NCBI GenBank assembly: GCA_964554185.1
Contig: CAZKNJ010000002.1
Span: forward strand, 20,272 to 84,271
DNA: 64,000 nt
Source: CAZKNJ01 sp964554185
GTDB taxonomy: Bacteria > 4484-113
Direction: 5' to 3'
The notes beneath the pieces are model-generated. The model was not told the DNA's origin and did not search any database. It saw nothing but the letters and a program-made list of their open reading frames with translations. Shown here one piece after another: positions 47,571 to 56,216 of this stretch. Positions within the stretch are counted from its first letter, which is position 1. Each line of letters starts with the position of its first letter. Both the position numbers and the translations under genes were made by a program.

Positions 47571-47676
47571 CCCTCGGCATGCTTGTTTTGGAGTAGCATT
47601 CCCCGAATATTGGCGGAATTTCCGCCAGCAGAGTGTCATTCGCCAAGGCAGCGGATGTAAAGTTGGTGGCAGACCG

Positions 47677-48513
47677 CTACTTCCCGGGATTCAGCAGCAC
47701 CTCCACTTCGGCGGCGCTGAGCAGCGGCTTCATCTCGTGGTAGAAGTAGTGGTAGTGCCAGCCCTCGTCGCGGGCGCGCTGGAGCAGGTTGCGCTTGCTC
47801 TCCGCCGCCTCCATCGGGTGCGTGTCCAGCGCGGCCGCCCACGCCGGATGCAGGTGCACCGTCATCGGCATTAGGTCCCCCCAGAACGCGAGGTGTTGCC
47901 CCTCGCTTTGCACCAGCACCGAATAATGGTGCGCGGTATGCCCCGGCGTATGCAGCGCGGTGAAGCCCGGCAGCAGCACGCCTTCCTCGCGGATGGAGCG
48001 CAGCTTCCCGCTCGCCACAATCGGCTCAATGAAGTCCTCGCGGTAGGAGCCGCGGGTGCGGGGATGGCGCTCCCGCGCCGAATCGAATTCGCTCGGCGAG
48101 GCGTAGTAGACGGCGTTGGGGAAAGTGAGCTGCGGCACGCCCTCTTCGTTTTCGTAGGTGGCGCCGCCGCAGTGGTCAAAGTGCAGGTGGGTGAAGATGA
48201 CGTCGGTGACATCCTCCGGCTGGTAGCCCGCGCCCTTCAAACTGCTCACGAGCTGGCGCGGCTCCCGCTGTATCTTGTATATCTTCTCAAACTTCGCTCC
48301 GGCGCGGTCGCCGATGCCCGCCTCAATCAGCACGCGCCGCTCGCCCGTGTCCACCAGCAGCGGCCGCAGGTACAGCGCCACCAGGTTGTCCTCGTCCGGC
48401 GGATGCCGTTGCTCCCACATCTTCTTGGGCACGATGCCGAAGACCTGCCCGCCGTCCAGGTAAAACGCCCCGTCGGTGAGAACGTGTAGTTTGAATGCGC
48501 CGAGTTGGGTCAT
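47677..48513 (-). CDS. Metallo-beta-lactamase-fold hydrolase
   Basis: A 278-residue MBL-fold enzyme. The metal ligands are in DVIFTHLHFDHCGGATYENE (HxHxDH), FTALHTPGHTAHHYSVLVQS (His) and LAFWGDLMPMTVHLHPAWA (Asp). The late His pair HYHYFYHEMKP completes a typical dinuclear site. The family includes quorum-quenching lactonases and many unassigned hydrolases; substrate unknown. ATG 48513 has GGGAGG upstream; the upstream in-frame stretch (Arg-rich) is out of coding context and was discarded. Confidence 0.88.
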   Translation of the reverse strand: MTQLGAFKLHVLTDGAFYLDGGQVFGIVPKKMWEQRHPPDEDNLVALYLRPLLVDTGERRVLIEAGIGDRAGAKFEKIYKIQREPRQLVSSLKGAGYQPEDVTDVIFTHLHFDHCGGATYENEEGVPQLTFPNAVYYASPSEFDSARERHPRTRGSYREDFIEPIVASGKLRSIREEGVLLPGFTALHTPGHTAHHYSVLVQSEGQHLAFWGDLMPMTVHLHPAWAAALDTHPMEAAESKRNLLQRARDEGWHYHYFYHEMKPLLSAAEVEVLLNPGK

Positions 48514-48612
48514 GGTTCCCTCCCGCGCAGATTGTAGTGCATCCCGCCGCCGGTGAAAAGCCCGCGCCTGAACACCCGCGCCCGCCGCGCCGTCAGCCCT
48601 AGTGCGCTGTGC

Positions 48613-48618
48613 TACAAT
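48613..48618 (+). promoter_or_regulatory. -10 box for lptB
   Basis: TACAAT 11 bases before ATG 48630, giving an estimated 5' leader of about five bases. Confidence 0.35.
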
Positions 48619-48629
48619 CGCAGCATCCG

Positions 48630-49406
48630 ATGGAGACCACCGGACAGACAACTTCCACGCCCGCAGCCGCCGCGCCGTCGACCGACGGCGTGCTGGACAT
48701 CCGCAACGTGGTGAAAATCTACCGCGGGCGGCGCGTGGTCAACGATGTCTCCGTGCACCTGCGCAAGGGCGAAGTGGTCGGCCTGCTGGGCCCCAACGGC
48801 GCGGGCAAGACCACGACCTTCTACATGGCCATCGGCCTGGTGCGCCCCGACGGCGGCAAGGTCTTCCTCCAGGGCCAGGACATCACCGATCTGCCCATCT
48901 ACAAGCGCGCAAGGCTGGGCATCGGCTACCTCTCGCAGGAGAGCAGCGTCTTCCGCAAGCTTACGGTGGAGGAGAACATCCGCCTGGTGTGGGAAGTGCT
49001 GGGCGTGCCGGAAGCCGAACAGCGCGAGCGCATTGAAGAACTGCTGGACGAGTTCGGCATCAAGCACCTGCGCCACCAGAAGGCTTACGTCCTCTCCGGC
49101 GGCGAGAAGCGGCGGGTGGAGGTCGCCCGCGCGCTGGCGGGAAATCCCGATTTCATTCTGCTGGACGAGCCCTACACCGGCATTGACCCCATCACCATTG
49201 AGAGCCTGCAGACCATCGTCGCTTCGCTGCGCGACAAGGGCCTGGGCGTCCTCATCACCGACCATAACGTGCGCGAGACCCTCTCCATCTGCGACCGCGC
49301 CTATATCATGGTGGACGGCAAAGTCCTGGTGCAGGGCACCCCGGCGCAGGTCTCCCGCGACGAACTCGCCCGCAAGTACTTCCTGGGCGAGCGGTTTCAG
49401 TACTAG
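48630..49406 (+). CDS. lptB: LPS export ABC transporter ATPase LptB
   Basis: ATPase of the LptBFG complex that powers lipopolysaccharide transport. The 258-residue protein has Walker A GLLGPNGAGKTTTFYMAIGL, Q-loop GIGYLSQESSVFRKLTVEEN, signature VLSGGEKRRVEVARALAGNP, Walker B FILLDEPYTGIDPITIESL and the switch His in LITDHNVRETLSICDRAYIM. It ends KYFLGERFQY, as LptB does. ATG 48630 was chosen over an upstream GTG because the promoter falls in between. The last 41 bases are duplicated at 50119-50159 beyond hicBA. LptA/C/F/G are not adjacent. Confidence 0.93.
   Translation: METTGQTTSTPAAAAPSTDGVLDIRNVVKIYRGRRVVNDVSVHLRKGEVVGLLGPNGAGKTTTFYMAIGLVRPDGGKVFLQGQDITDLPIYKRARLGIGYLSQESSVFRKLTVEENIRLVWEVLGVPEAEQRERIEELLDEFGIKHLRHQKAYVLSGGEKRRVEVARALAGNPDFILLDEPYTGIDPITIESLQTIVASLRDKGLGVLITDHNVRETLSICDRAYIMVDGKVLVQGTPAQVSRDELARKYFLGERFQY
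49366..49406 (+). repeat. Left copy of the direct repeat flanking hicBA
   Basis: The last 41 bases of lptB, matching 50119-50159 at 38 of 41 positions; the differences are single-base substitutions. The hicBA genes lie between the copies. Confidence 0.8.
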
Positions 49407-49684
49407 CCCGGCGGCGTGAGCTTCCGCGCTTTGCCCGACTTCAGCGCCTTGATAAACTCCTTGAAGGTCACGCCATACCTCTCCCGCAAACGCTTCGCAT
49501 ACATCTTCACCGTTACCCGCGAAACCTCAGCTGAGTGATAGGGCACCTGGATTGCATGGACGATGTCCTCGCCCGGCAGGCGGTAGAAGTAGTGGCTGCC
49601 TTTAGCCTTCACCATCACGAAGCCGAACGCCTCTAGCGCCCGGCAGACTTCCTTGCTCTTCGCGCTGGGAAACTCAAGAGCCAA
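49403..49684 (-). CDS. hicA: HicA-family mRNA interferase toxin
   Basis: A 93-residue toxin with the double-stranded RNA-binding-like HicA fold: SKEVCRALEAFGFVMVKAKG, then SHYFYRLPG with the catalytic His, and QVPYHSAEVSRVTVKMYAKR. The start is TTG 49684, with GGAGG nine bases upstream in the end of hicB; it overlaps hicB by 11 bases. Its 3' end overlaps the lptB stop by a few bases. Encoded opposite to lptB. HicA cleaves mRNA when HicB is lost. Confidence 0.82.
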   Translation of the reverse strand: MALEFPSAKSKEVCRALEAFGFVMVKAKGSHYFYRLPGEDIVHAIQVPYHSAEVSRVTVKMYAKRLRERYGVTFKEFIKALKSGKARKLTPPG

Positions 49685-50081
49685 GAGCTGGGGCCTCCAG
49701 CTCTATCGTGTGGATCCGGCACCGCTCCCGCGGCAATCCCTCCAAGTCGGGCTCCGCGCCATCCTCGGCCTCCCGCACTTCGCGCAGCAGTTCCTCGACC
49801 TGCTTGAGCCACACTCCTTCGGGAACTCGGAAAGCGCTGCCCTCTAGCTGAAAGCCGCGAGCCTCCAGATAACGCCGCAGCGCGCCCTCCTCCGCCATCA
49901 GCGCCAGCGCCGCCGCCGCGCCTTCCACGACGCCCTTCAGGGCCTCTTGGAGGTCATCGTGGCTGAACCAGATGTCAAGGCTCGGGGCCACCGCATGCCA
50001 GATGCCTTCCATCCGGTAGGCAACCACCACTGCCTCCAGCACTTTTACCGTAGCCGTACTGGTAGTGCTCCTTGTGGTCAT
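49674..50081 (-). CDS. hicB: HicB-like antitoxin
   Basis: A 135-residue antitoxin partner of HicA. VKVLEAVVVAYRMEGIWHAV and FSHDDLQEALKGVVEGAAAA resemble the HicB RNase-H-like fold. The C-terminal part (GFQLEGSAFRVPEGVWLKQV then EELLREVREAEDGAEPD) is acidic, without the classic DNA-binding module. The ATG has CAGGTG upstream and a TATAAT 10 bases before it. Family assignment rests on fold-level resemblance and on pairing with HicA. Confidence 0.7.
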   Translation of the reverse strand: MTTRSTTSTATVKVLEAVVVAYRMEGIWHAVAPSLDIWFSHDDLQEALKGVVEGAAAALALMAEEGALRRYLEARGFQLEGSAFRVPEGVWLKQVEELLREVREAEDGAEPDLEGLPRERCRIHTIELEAPALGS

Positions 50082-50091
50082 ACGTCACCTG

Positions 50092-50097
50092 ATTATA
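50092..50097 (-). promoter_or_regulatory. -10 box for hicBA
   Basis: TATAAT on the minus strand, 10 bases before the hicB ATG. The cassette therefore carries its own promoter between the two 41-base repeats. Confidence 0.4.
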
Positions 50098-50118
50098 CCA
50101 TCGCCGCAGCTACCCCAG

Positions 50119-50159
50119 TCGCCCGCGAGTACTTCCTGGGGGAGCGGTTTCAGTGCTAG
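50119..50159 (+). repeat. Right copy of the direct repeat flanking hicBA
   Basis: Reads as an in-frame VAREYFLGERFQC-stop, a copy of the lptB C-terminus (VARKYFLGERFQY type), but with no upstream gene. It is the footprint of a duplication, probably left when hicBA arrived. Confidence 0.8.
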
Positions 50160-50261
50160 GGCTTTGCTGGCCTGGAATCCACCCATCTTCCCAGCATTCC
50201 GCGACCCCATTTAATCCTGATTTGATGCGGCTTAAGGCTGTATTTCCGCGCGCCGAAGTGC

Positions 50262-50267
50262 TACAAT
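50262..50267 (+). promoter_or_regulatory. -10 box for gyrB
   Basis: TACAAT, leaving a leader of about 48 bases before ATG 50322. Confidence 0.3.
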
Positions 50268-50321
50268 AATCACGGGCTTGAGGATTGGGGCGGAATATAC
50301 TGTTGTTTAGTGAATCGCGCA

Positions 50322-52379
50322 ATGGAAAAGACCAAAAAACCTGCCGGTGAATCCACTCCCAAGAACGCCGCAGCGGGCGGGCGCAAGAACCAGCGCCAGG
50401 ATGCGGACGAGGCCGCCCTGGAGGCTTCCGCCATCGTGGCCGAAGAGGCGGCGGACAGTGGCGATGCCGAGGATCCCGCCCCGCCGGAGGCGGTTGAAGG
50501 CGAGTACAATGGCAAGTCCATCCAGGTGCTCAAGGGCCTTGAGGGCGTGCGCCAGCGCCCCGCCATGTACATCGGCTCCACGTCCGAAAGCGGCTTGCAC
50601 CACCTCGTTTACGAGCTGGTGGACAACGCCGTGGACGAGGCGATGGCCGGCCACTGCAAGAACATCCTCGTGACCATGCACAAAGACGGCAGCGTGTCGG
50701 TGGCCGACGACGGGCGCGGCGTGCCGGTGGACTTTATGGAGTCCGAGGGAATGAGCGCGGCCGCGGTCATCTACACCACCCTCCACGCCGGCGGCAAGTT
50801 CGGCAGCGGCGCTTACAAGGTCTCCGGCGGGCTGCACGGCGTGGGTGGCAGCGTGGTGAACGCGCTCAGCGCGCGCTTTGAGGTTGAAGTCCACCGCGAC
50901 GGCGCCAAGTGGTTCCTGGCGTGCGAGCGCGGCAAGCTGGTGGAAAACCTGCGCGAAACCGGCAAGTCCAAGAGGCGCGGCACCATCGTGCGCTTCTACC
51001 CCGACCCCGATATCTTTGAGACTACCGACTTCAAGTTCTCCATCCTCTCCGAGCGGCTGCGCGAGCTTTCGTACCTCAACGCCGGCCTGACCATCACCCT
51101 CAAGGACGAGGCGGAGGACAACGAGACCTCGTTCAAGGCCAAGGGCGGGCTGGGCGAGCTGGTCAAGTACCTCTCCCGCGCCCGCAACCCGTTGCACAAG
51201 GTTATCCATTACACCAAGATGGTGGGCAGCACCCGCGTTGAGTTCGCGCTTCAATGGACCGACTCCTACCGCGAGTACATCCTCGGCTACGCCAACAACA
51301 TCCACACCAAAGACGGCGGCACCCATATCACCGGCCTGAAGGCCGGACTGACCCGCACCATCAACTCCTACGCCCAGGGCTACGGGCTGATCAAGAACGG
51401 CGCGGAAATGCCCTCCGGCGATGACGTGCGTGAAGGCTTGACCGCCGCCATATCCGTCTGGCTGGAAAACCCGCAGTTTGAAGGACAAACTAAAGGCCAA
51501 CTCGGAAACTCCGACGTGAAGGGCATCGTCGAATCGGCGGTGAACGAAATGCTCTCGTCGTACTTGGGGGAGCATCCCACCGAAGGGCGCAAGATCTTCA
51601 ACAAGGCGGTGGTGGCGTCCAAGGCGCGCATCGCCGCCAAGAAAGCGCGCGACATTACCCGCAAGTCTGCGGGGCTGGACACCTCGCTTCCGGGCAAGCT
51701 GGCGGACTGCTCCATCCGCGAGCCGGAGAGCGCCGAGATCTTCATCGTGGAGGGCGACAGCGCGGGCGGCAACGCCAAGCAGGGGCGCAACCGCGAGTAC
51801 CAGGCCATCCTGCCACTGCGGGGCAAGATTCTCAACGTGGAGAAGGCGGGCCTGCACCGGATACTGGGCAACAAGGAAATCCGCACCCTTATCACCGCCA
51901 TCGGCACGGGCATCGGCGCGGACTTTGACGCCGAGAAGCTGCGCTACCACAAAGTGGTCGTGATGACCGACGCGGACGTTGACGGCGCGCACATCCGCAC
52001 GCTGCTGCTGACCTTCTTCTTCCGGCACATGGTTGAGCTGGTGGAGCGCGGCTTCCTGTTCGTGGCCCAGCCGCCGCTCTTCCGCGTGCGCAAAGGCCAG
52101 AAAACCGCCTATGTGTTCACCGAGAAGGAGCTGAACGAGAAGCTCGCGGAGTTCGGCGCCAACTGCGAGGTCACCCGCTTCAAGGGCTTGGGCGAGATGA
52201 CGCCGCAGCAGCTCTGGGACACCACGATGAACCCGGAAACGCGCACCCTCACGAAAATCACCATGGACGACTTGCGCAGGGCCGAAGAGACCTTTGAGCG
52301 CCTGATGGGCAGCGAGGTGCAGCCCCGCAAGATGTTCATCACCGACTACGCCCGCACGGTAAAGAACCTGGACGTATAG
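50322..52379 (+). CDS. gyrB: DNA gyrase subunit B
   Basis: ATPase subunit of DNA gyrase. The 685-residue protein has a 55-residue acidic N-terminal extension, then the GHKL ATPase domain: GVRQRPAMYIGSTSESGLHH, YELVDNAVDEAMAGHCKNIL, SVADDGRGVPVDFMESEGMS and KVSGGLHGVGGSVVNALSAR. The transducer and TOPRIM domains follow, with IFIVEGDSAGGNAKQGRNRE (catalytic Glu) and VVMTDADVDGAHIRTLLLTF. The ending MFITDYARTVKNLDV is canonical. GyrB rather than ParE is preferred because of GQLGNSDVKGIV, but ParE cannot be fully excluded. GyrA is not in the window. Confidence 0.92.
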   Translation: MEKTKKPAGESTPKNAAAGGRKNQRQDADEAALEASAIVAEEAADSGDAEDPAPPEAVEGEYNGKSIQVLKGLEGVRQRPAMYIGSTSESGLHHLVYELVDNAVDEAMAGHCKNILVTMHKDGSVSVADDGRGVPVDFMESEGMSAAAVIYTTLHAGGKFGSGAYKVSGGLHGVGGSVVNALSARFEVEVHRDGAKWFLACERGKLVENLRETGKSKRRGTIVRFYPDPDIFETTDFKFSILSERLRELSYLNAGLTITLKDEAEDNETSFKAKGGLGELVKYLSRARNPLHKVIHYTKMVGSTRVEFALQWTDSYREYILGYANNIHTKDGGTHITGLKAGLTRTINSYAQGYGLIKNGAEMPSGDDVREGLTAAISVWLENPQFEGQTKGQLGNSDVKGIVESAVNEMLSSYLGEHPTEGRKIFNKAVVASKARIAAKKARDITRKSAGLDTSLPGKLADCSIREPESAEIFIVEGDSAGGNAKQGRNREYQAILPLRGKILNVEKAGLHRILGNKEIRTLITAIGTGIGADFDAEKLRYHKVVVMTDADVDGAHIRTLLLTFFFRHMVELVERGFLFVAQPPLFRVRKGQKTAYVFTEKELNEKLAEFGANCEVTRFKGLGEMTPQQLWDTTMNPETRTLTKITMDDLRRAEETFERLMGSEVQPRKMFITDYARTVKNLDV

Positions 52380-52410
52380 CGCAGTCCTGTAGGGCAGGGA
52401 TAGAAGTGGT

Positions 52411-52557
52411 GGCGCGGGCGACGGTGGCGCGGGCGTCCCCGCCCGTGATTCGTTACTTCTTGGCCGGAGTGGTGACCTCCAGGTCGCCACACCTTCTAGA
52501 ATCGCGCGACCTGCGGTATCTCCCTGAGTGGTTCACCACCGAAGGGGAGGTCGCGCG
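52411..52557. repeat. Cluster of intergenic inverted repeats
   Basis: Three inverted repeats in 150 bases: CGGGCG-tccc-CGCCCG at 52430-52445, GTGGTGACCTCCAGGTCGCCAC at about 52471-52492 (one mismatch), and a 10-bp pair CGCGCGACCT/AGGTCGCGCG at 52503-52512 and 52548-52557. The 52380-52638 interval holds no gene. The element before it, GGCGCGGGCG, occurs twice in tandem. These look like BIME-type dispersed repeats; the first hairpin could also terminate gyrB. Confidence 0.5.
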
Positions 52558-52571
52558 TCCGTTCTGGGGTC

Positions 52572-52612
52572 TTGCTGATGACTGATTGCTGGCAACTGAC
52601 CGCTGGTTGTGG
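52572..52612 (+). repeat. Copy 1 of the GCTGGC/CTGACCGCTGG intergenic motif
   Basis: Motif of the type CTTGCTG...GGCAACTGACCGCTGG; related copies occur at 55975-56010 and 61105-61140, always beside gaps or surface genes. Confidence 0.4.
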
Positions 52613-52638
52613 TATGATTGCCTTGAGGGAGCCGGCTT

Positions 52639-55486
52639 ATGCCGCAGGGGAGGTCAACAACCGCCCACCACCACGGCGCGGAGAGTGCCCACTACCGCTT
52701 TGCCACCAACCATGCGCTGCAACTGGCGGCGGCCTTGGCGCTCCTGGTAAGCATCGGGGGCTGCGGGCATACGCACAGCCCGTCGGTGCCGCCCCTGACG
52801 AATCTGCCCTGCCTGGTCTCGGTTGAGCCGGCTTCGGCGATCGCGGGCGCGACCATCACCATTATCGGCCAGGGCTTTGGCAGCGACGCAGCGAGAGTCC
52901 AGGTCTTCTTCGGTGAAGAGGCGGGTCAGATAGTCTCGGTTTCCGACGCCGCCATAAGTGTGATGGTTCCGCTGGACGGCGAAGGCGCCTTGCGGGTGCT
53001 GGTTGACGGGCGGGAGGTTGTCGGCGTTGCCAGTTTCACCTATCTGGTTGAGACGCTGGTGGTGACCGGTTTCGCTCCCCGGGAAGGCCCGCCCGGAACA
53101 CCCGTTCTGATCACGGGCGGGGGCTTCGGCGCCATCCCGGAATGGCTGGAAGTCACCTTCGGCGGGGTCTCCGCCGCCATTTTGAGCGTCACGCCGGAGG
53201 AGATTGAGACCGCCGTGCCCCCGGGTGCAGCCAGCGGCCCCTTAACCGTCAAGCGCGGCAGGCAGAAAGTCACCACCGGCGACATCTTTACCGTAACCGA
53301 GCCGGTGCCTCCGGTGCAGCCGCCGGAGATTGAGGCCTTCGCACCGGAAGCGGTCTACCCGCTGGGATCGGTGACGTTGAGCGGCAAGAACTTCGGCACC
53401 GACCTGGCTGCGACCGCAGTGTTTGTGGGAGGCAAGGAAGCCCTGGTCGTCGCACTCGCGGAANNNNNNNNNNNNNNNNNNNNNNNNNNNNNNNNNNNNN
53501 NNNNNNNNNNNNNNNNNNNNNNNNNNNNNNNNNNNNNNNNNNNNNNNNNNNNNNNNNNNNNNNTGCGACCGCAGTGTTTGTGGGAGGCAAGGAAGCCCTG
53601 GTCGTCGCACTCGCGGAAGACGAGCTTGTCTTTCAGCCCGTACCGGGAACAGTGGACGGCGCAATCAGAGTGCAGACCTCCGGCGGAACAGCGGAGAGCG
53701 GGGACGAGCTCTCCATCAAGCGCTATCCGGACTACTTCATGCGCATCCAGGCTGTTTCCACCACCACCGTGGGACCGGGCGGGATTATCAGCTTTGCCAA
53801 AGCAGGGAGTGTTGGCACCGGCGTGCGGACACCGGTGCTGGGCGGTGTTGAGCTGGACCATCTAACGTATGTCGGGGAGGGTTCGGATAGGCGGTACATC
53901 TACCGGGTCCCGCCCGGACACGAGGGAACGTTCTATCTGGGGTATCCGCAGCGCGTGAAAGAGGAGGACGCCTGGGTCGCCGCATACTATGAGGAACCGA
54001 TAACTGTTACCTCCGAAGGGATGTCTCCGCCTGAAGTAACCGGGCTTTCCCCGGACACCATCTTCGGCAGCCTGTTTCACGGGGAAGCCATGGTTTCGCT
54101 AATTGACGGTGACTACAGCGAACCTATGGCGGTGCTGGCGGACGGTCGCTTCATCTACTATTACCAGGGCACCGACGATCCGGAGGAGCTGGCGGAGTAC
54201 GAAGAGCAGGGCGGCTTCCCGATAGGTTTCGCCAACCCGCCTGAGATACTGGAGCCGGGCAACCACAGTCTCACCGTCGCCTCGGGGCAAGGCTCCACCA
54301 CCGCCGATCCGGGATACCGCCTGGCAACCGTCGATGAGATAGAGTGCTCCATTGATAACATCGGCCCAAGCACCGCCAAGGTAGGTGATGTGGTCACAGT
54401 CTCGGGTGAGAACTTGTACTTCAAGGGAACCGGAGGTTTGGGCTGGTCGGTACTTCAGGTGCGAATAGGCGGCGTGCCCGTCCCGGTGATCCCCCTTGAT
54501 ACTTTTCTAGTATACAACACTTCGGTTGATGAACTAAGGTTCATTGTGTCGGCGGAAGCCGCGGCCGGAGGCGAAGTGGTGGTGGATATCCAGCGCAATG
54601 AGCCGTGGGTGGTAGGGGAGGTATACCGCACCATAGAATCGGGGAAAGAACTCAGCGTGGATAGCGGCTTCCTCAACCGGCTGGATAAGCAGTATCTTCC
54701 TAAGGGGGCTGCAGGAGGACACGTCGCGGAGAACCTAATCCACGATAATCTTTTCACCAGCCTTGCAGCAACGGGCGAGCTGTACTACGCTTGGAGGGAC
54801 TTCGTGGCCTGGGACGAGGAGTACCTCCGCTGGGGCTATGTGAAGGACGGCGGCTTTGTGGACCTGGGCCGGATTGACCAGGCCCCGATCATCTACGGGG
54901 ACTATCCTCAGGGCACATCCGGACCTTTTATGTGGGACGGTTCGGTCAAGGTGCGCCCCAACGGCGACATCCATCTCTTCTATGCGACCGGCGACAGCCG
55001 TGGTCCACTCCTGGAACCCGAAGTCGAACACTGGGAGAACAGGCTCGCAATCGTCCACGGTGACGAGATAGCGATAGAGACCTACAACCTCTACGACACC
55101 CTCACGGGAGAAGGCTCGGAGGAAGATAGGTACGGTGTACTCGCGTACGACGAACTCGGGAACATCGTCATGCTGATCAGGAAGCGTATCCTGACCAGAA
55201 CCGAAGCGGGCTGGACCGAGACCGGCGAAGGACCTCCCAGGTTCACCCACCAGGACCCTCAGTGGGGCGAGTTGGAGATTACTCTTTCCACTCCGATGTA
55301 TGCCCACTCTTCGGGCCTCCTCAAGCTCTTCGGGTACGTAGAGGAGCCGGGTCCGCCTTTCAGGAGGCTGGCCACGTATTTCATCACCCGCAGCCCGGAC
55401 GGAGAATGGGACAAGCAGCAGATTCTGGGGCGATACCAGTGGTTCAAGGAGCTTGCCTTTGACACCGAGGGGAGGGGGAGGATGTT
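52639..55486 (+). CDS. IPT/TIG-domain lipoprotein, 3' end lost in a gap
   Basis: The N-terminus has a long charged region, then a hydrophobic segment ending in lipobox SIGGC (Cys42). IPT/TIG immunoglobulin-like domains follow: PCLVSVEPASAIAGATITII, VVTGFAPREGPPGTPVLITG, PEIEAFAPEAVYPLGSVTLS, and a later IGPSTAKVGDVVTVSG. The remainder (from about residue 560) is a beta-propeller-like region (DDRYGVLAYDELGNIVMLIR, SGLLKLFGYVEEPG). The 100-N run at 53464-53563 is an assembly artefact: 55 bases are duplicated on both sides, and merging restores one continuous frame. The real gap at 55487-55586 removes the 3' end. Likely outer-membrane or surface exposed, next to the usher-like cluster. Confidence 0.75.
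53464..53563. other. 100-N scaffold gap, false (flanks duplicate 55 bases)
   Basis: Bases 53409-53463 are repeated at 53564-53618. Merging removes 155 bases and keeps the IPT/TIG reading frame. Confidence 0.9.
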
Positions 55487-55586
55487 NNNNNNNNNNNNNN
55501 NNNNNNNNNNNNNNNNNNNNNNNNNNNNNNNNNNNNNNNNNNNNNNNNNNNNNNNNNNNNNNNNNNNNNNNNNNNNNNNNNNNNNN
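55487..55586. other. 100-N scaffold gap (real, no overlap)
   Basis: The flanks share no sequence. The gap breaks the IPT/TIG lipoprotein gene; the true length is unknown. Confidence 0.8.
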
Positions 55587-55818
55587 CGGGGAAACCGTGA
55601 TTGAGCCGGTAAGCGCTTTCCCCTCCGACAGCTTCCTTAGCACTGCGGGCGCCACTCTCAATGGTCTGGAAGTCGACTTCCATCCGTCTTTGTCCGCTCT
55701 CCAACTCAATCCTGCACGAGACACTCTCATGGTCACGGGCTCGCGCATTACATACAGGAACGAATTCCCCACATACTACGATATCCACGACATTGCATTG
55801 TGCGCCTGGTCCTGGTGA
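55587..55818 (+). CDS. Probable 3' end of the IPT/TIG lipoprotein gene
   Basis: The frame GETVIEPVSAFPSDSFLSTA then LNGLEVDFHPSLSALQLN and DTLMVTGSRITYRNEFPTYY ends at TGA 55816. A beta-sandwich-like composition fits the upstream protein, and no start codon is needed if the gap is small. In the -1 frame a second stretch (VRLVLVKVKHECDEGAKMEA ending DFFEVRLA) runs to TAG 55887-55889, so the 3' end may be frameshifted. Which stop is used cannot be resolved here. Confidence 0.45.
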
Positions 55819-55889
55819 AGGTGAAGCACGAATGCGACGAGGGCGCGAAGATGGAGGCGCTGGACTTCTTTGAGGTGCGGCTGGCGTAG

Positions 55890-56216
55890 CGGCTTCCAGC
55901 TATCAGCTTTCAGTCACCCGAAAGAGCGAAGAGCGGCGCTAGTGAGCACCGCCTACTCGGTGGTTTGTGGTTCTTTCTTGCTGGCAGCTGACGGCTGACC
56001 GCTGGCAGCTGATACGCCCGGCGTACCTGGTTTTTCTCTGCTAGCCTCTATCCCCCTACCCCTAATCCCCTCTTGCTGGCCGCTGATTGGCCGGCTAGCC
56101 GGGCGCATTAGCTATCGCCACTGATTTGTGGTAGGATATTGCCATAGGAGGCAGGGGTAGAAGGGCTGTTCCCACGCGGGCGCCGCCCAAATGTTCGGGG
56201 AGGTGATAACGGAGTT
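55890..56216. repeat. Gene-free repeat-rich intergenic region
   Basis: About 330 bases without a gene. They hold GCTGGCAGCTGA twice, one copy on each side of CGGCTGACC, within 55978-56010, CACCGCCTACTCGGTG (hairpin), GGCCGGCTAGCCGG (hairpin), and CCCGGCGTACC also seen at 19770. The last 60 bases carry the ribosome-binding site of the next gene. The motif family is shared with 52572 and 61105. Confidence 0.45.

Noticed and set aside
50307..52490. Long antisense frame opposite gyrB
   Set aside because: GC-rich genes give long open frames on the other strand. It lacks family features, and gyrB is unambiguous.
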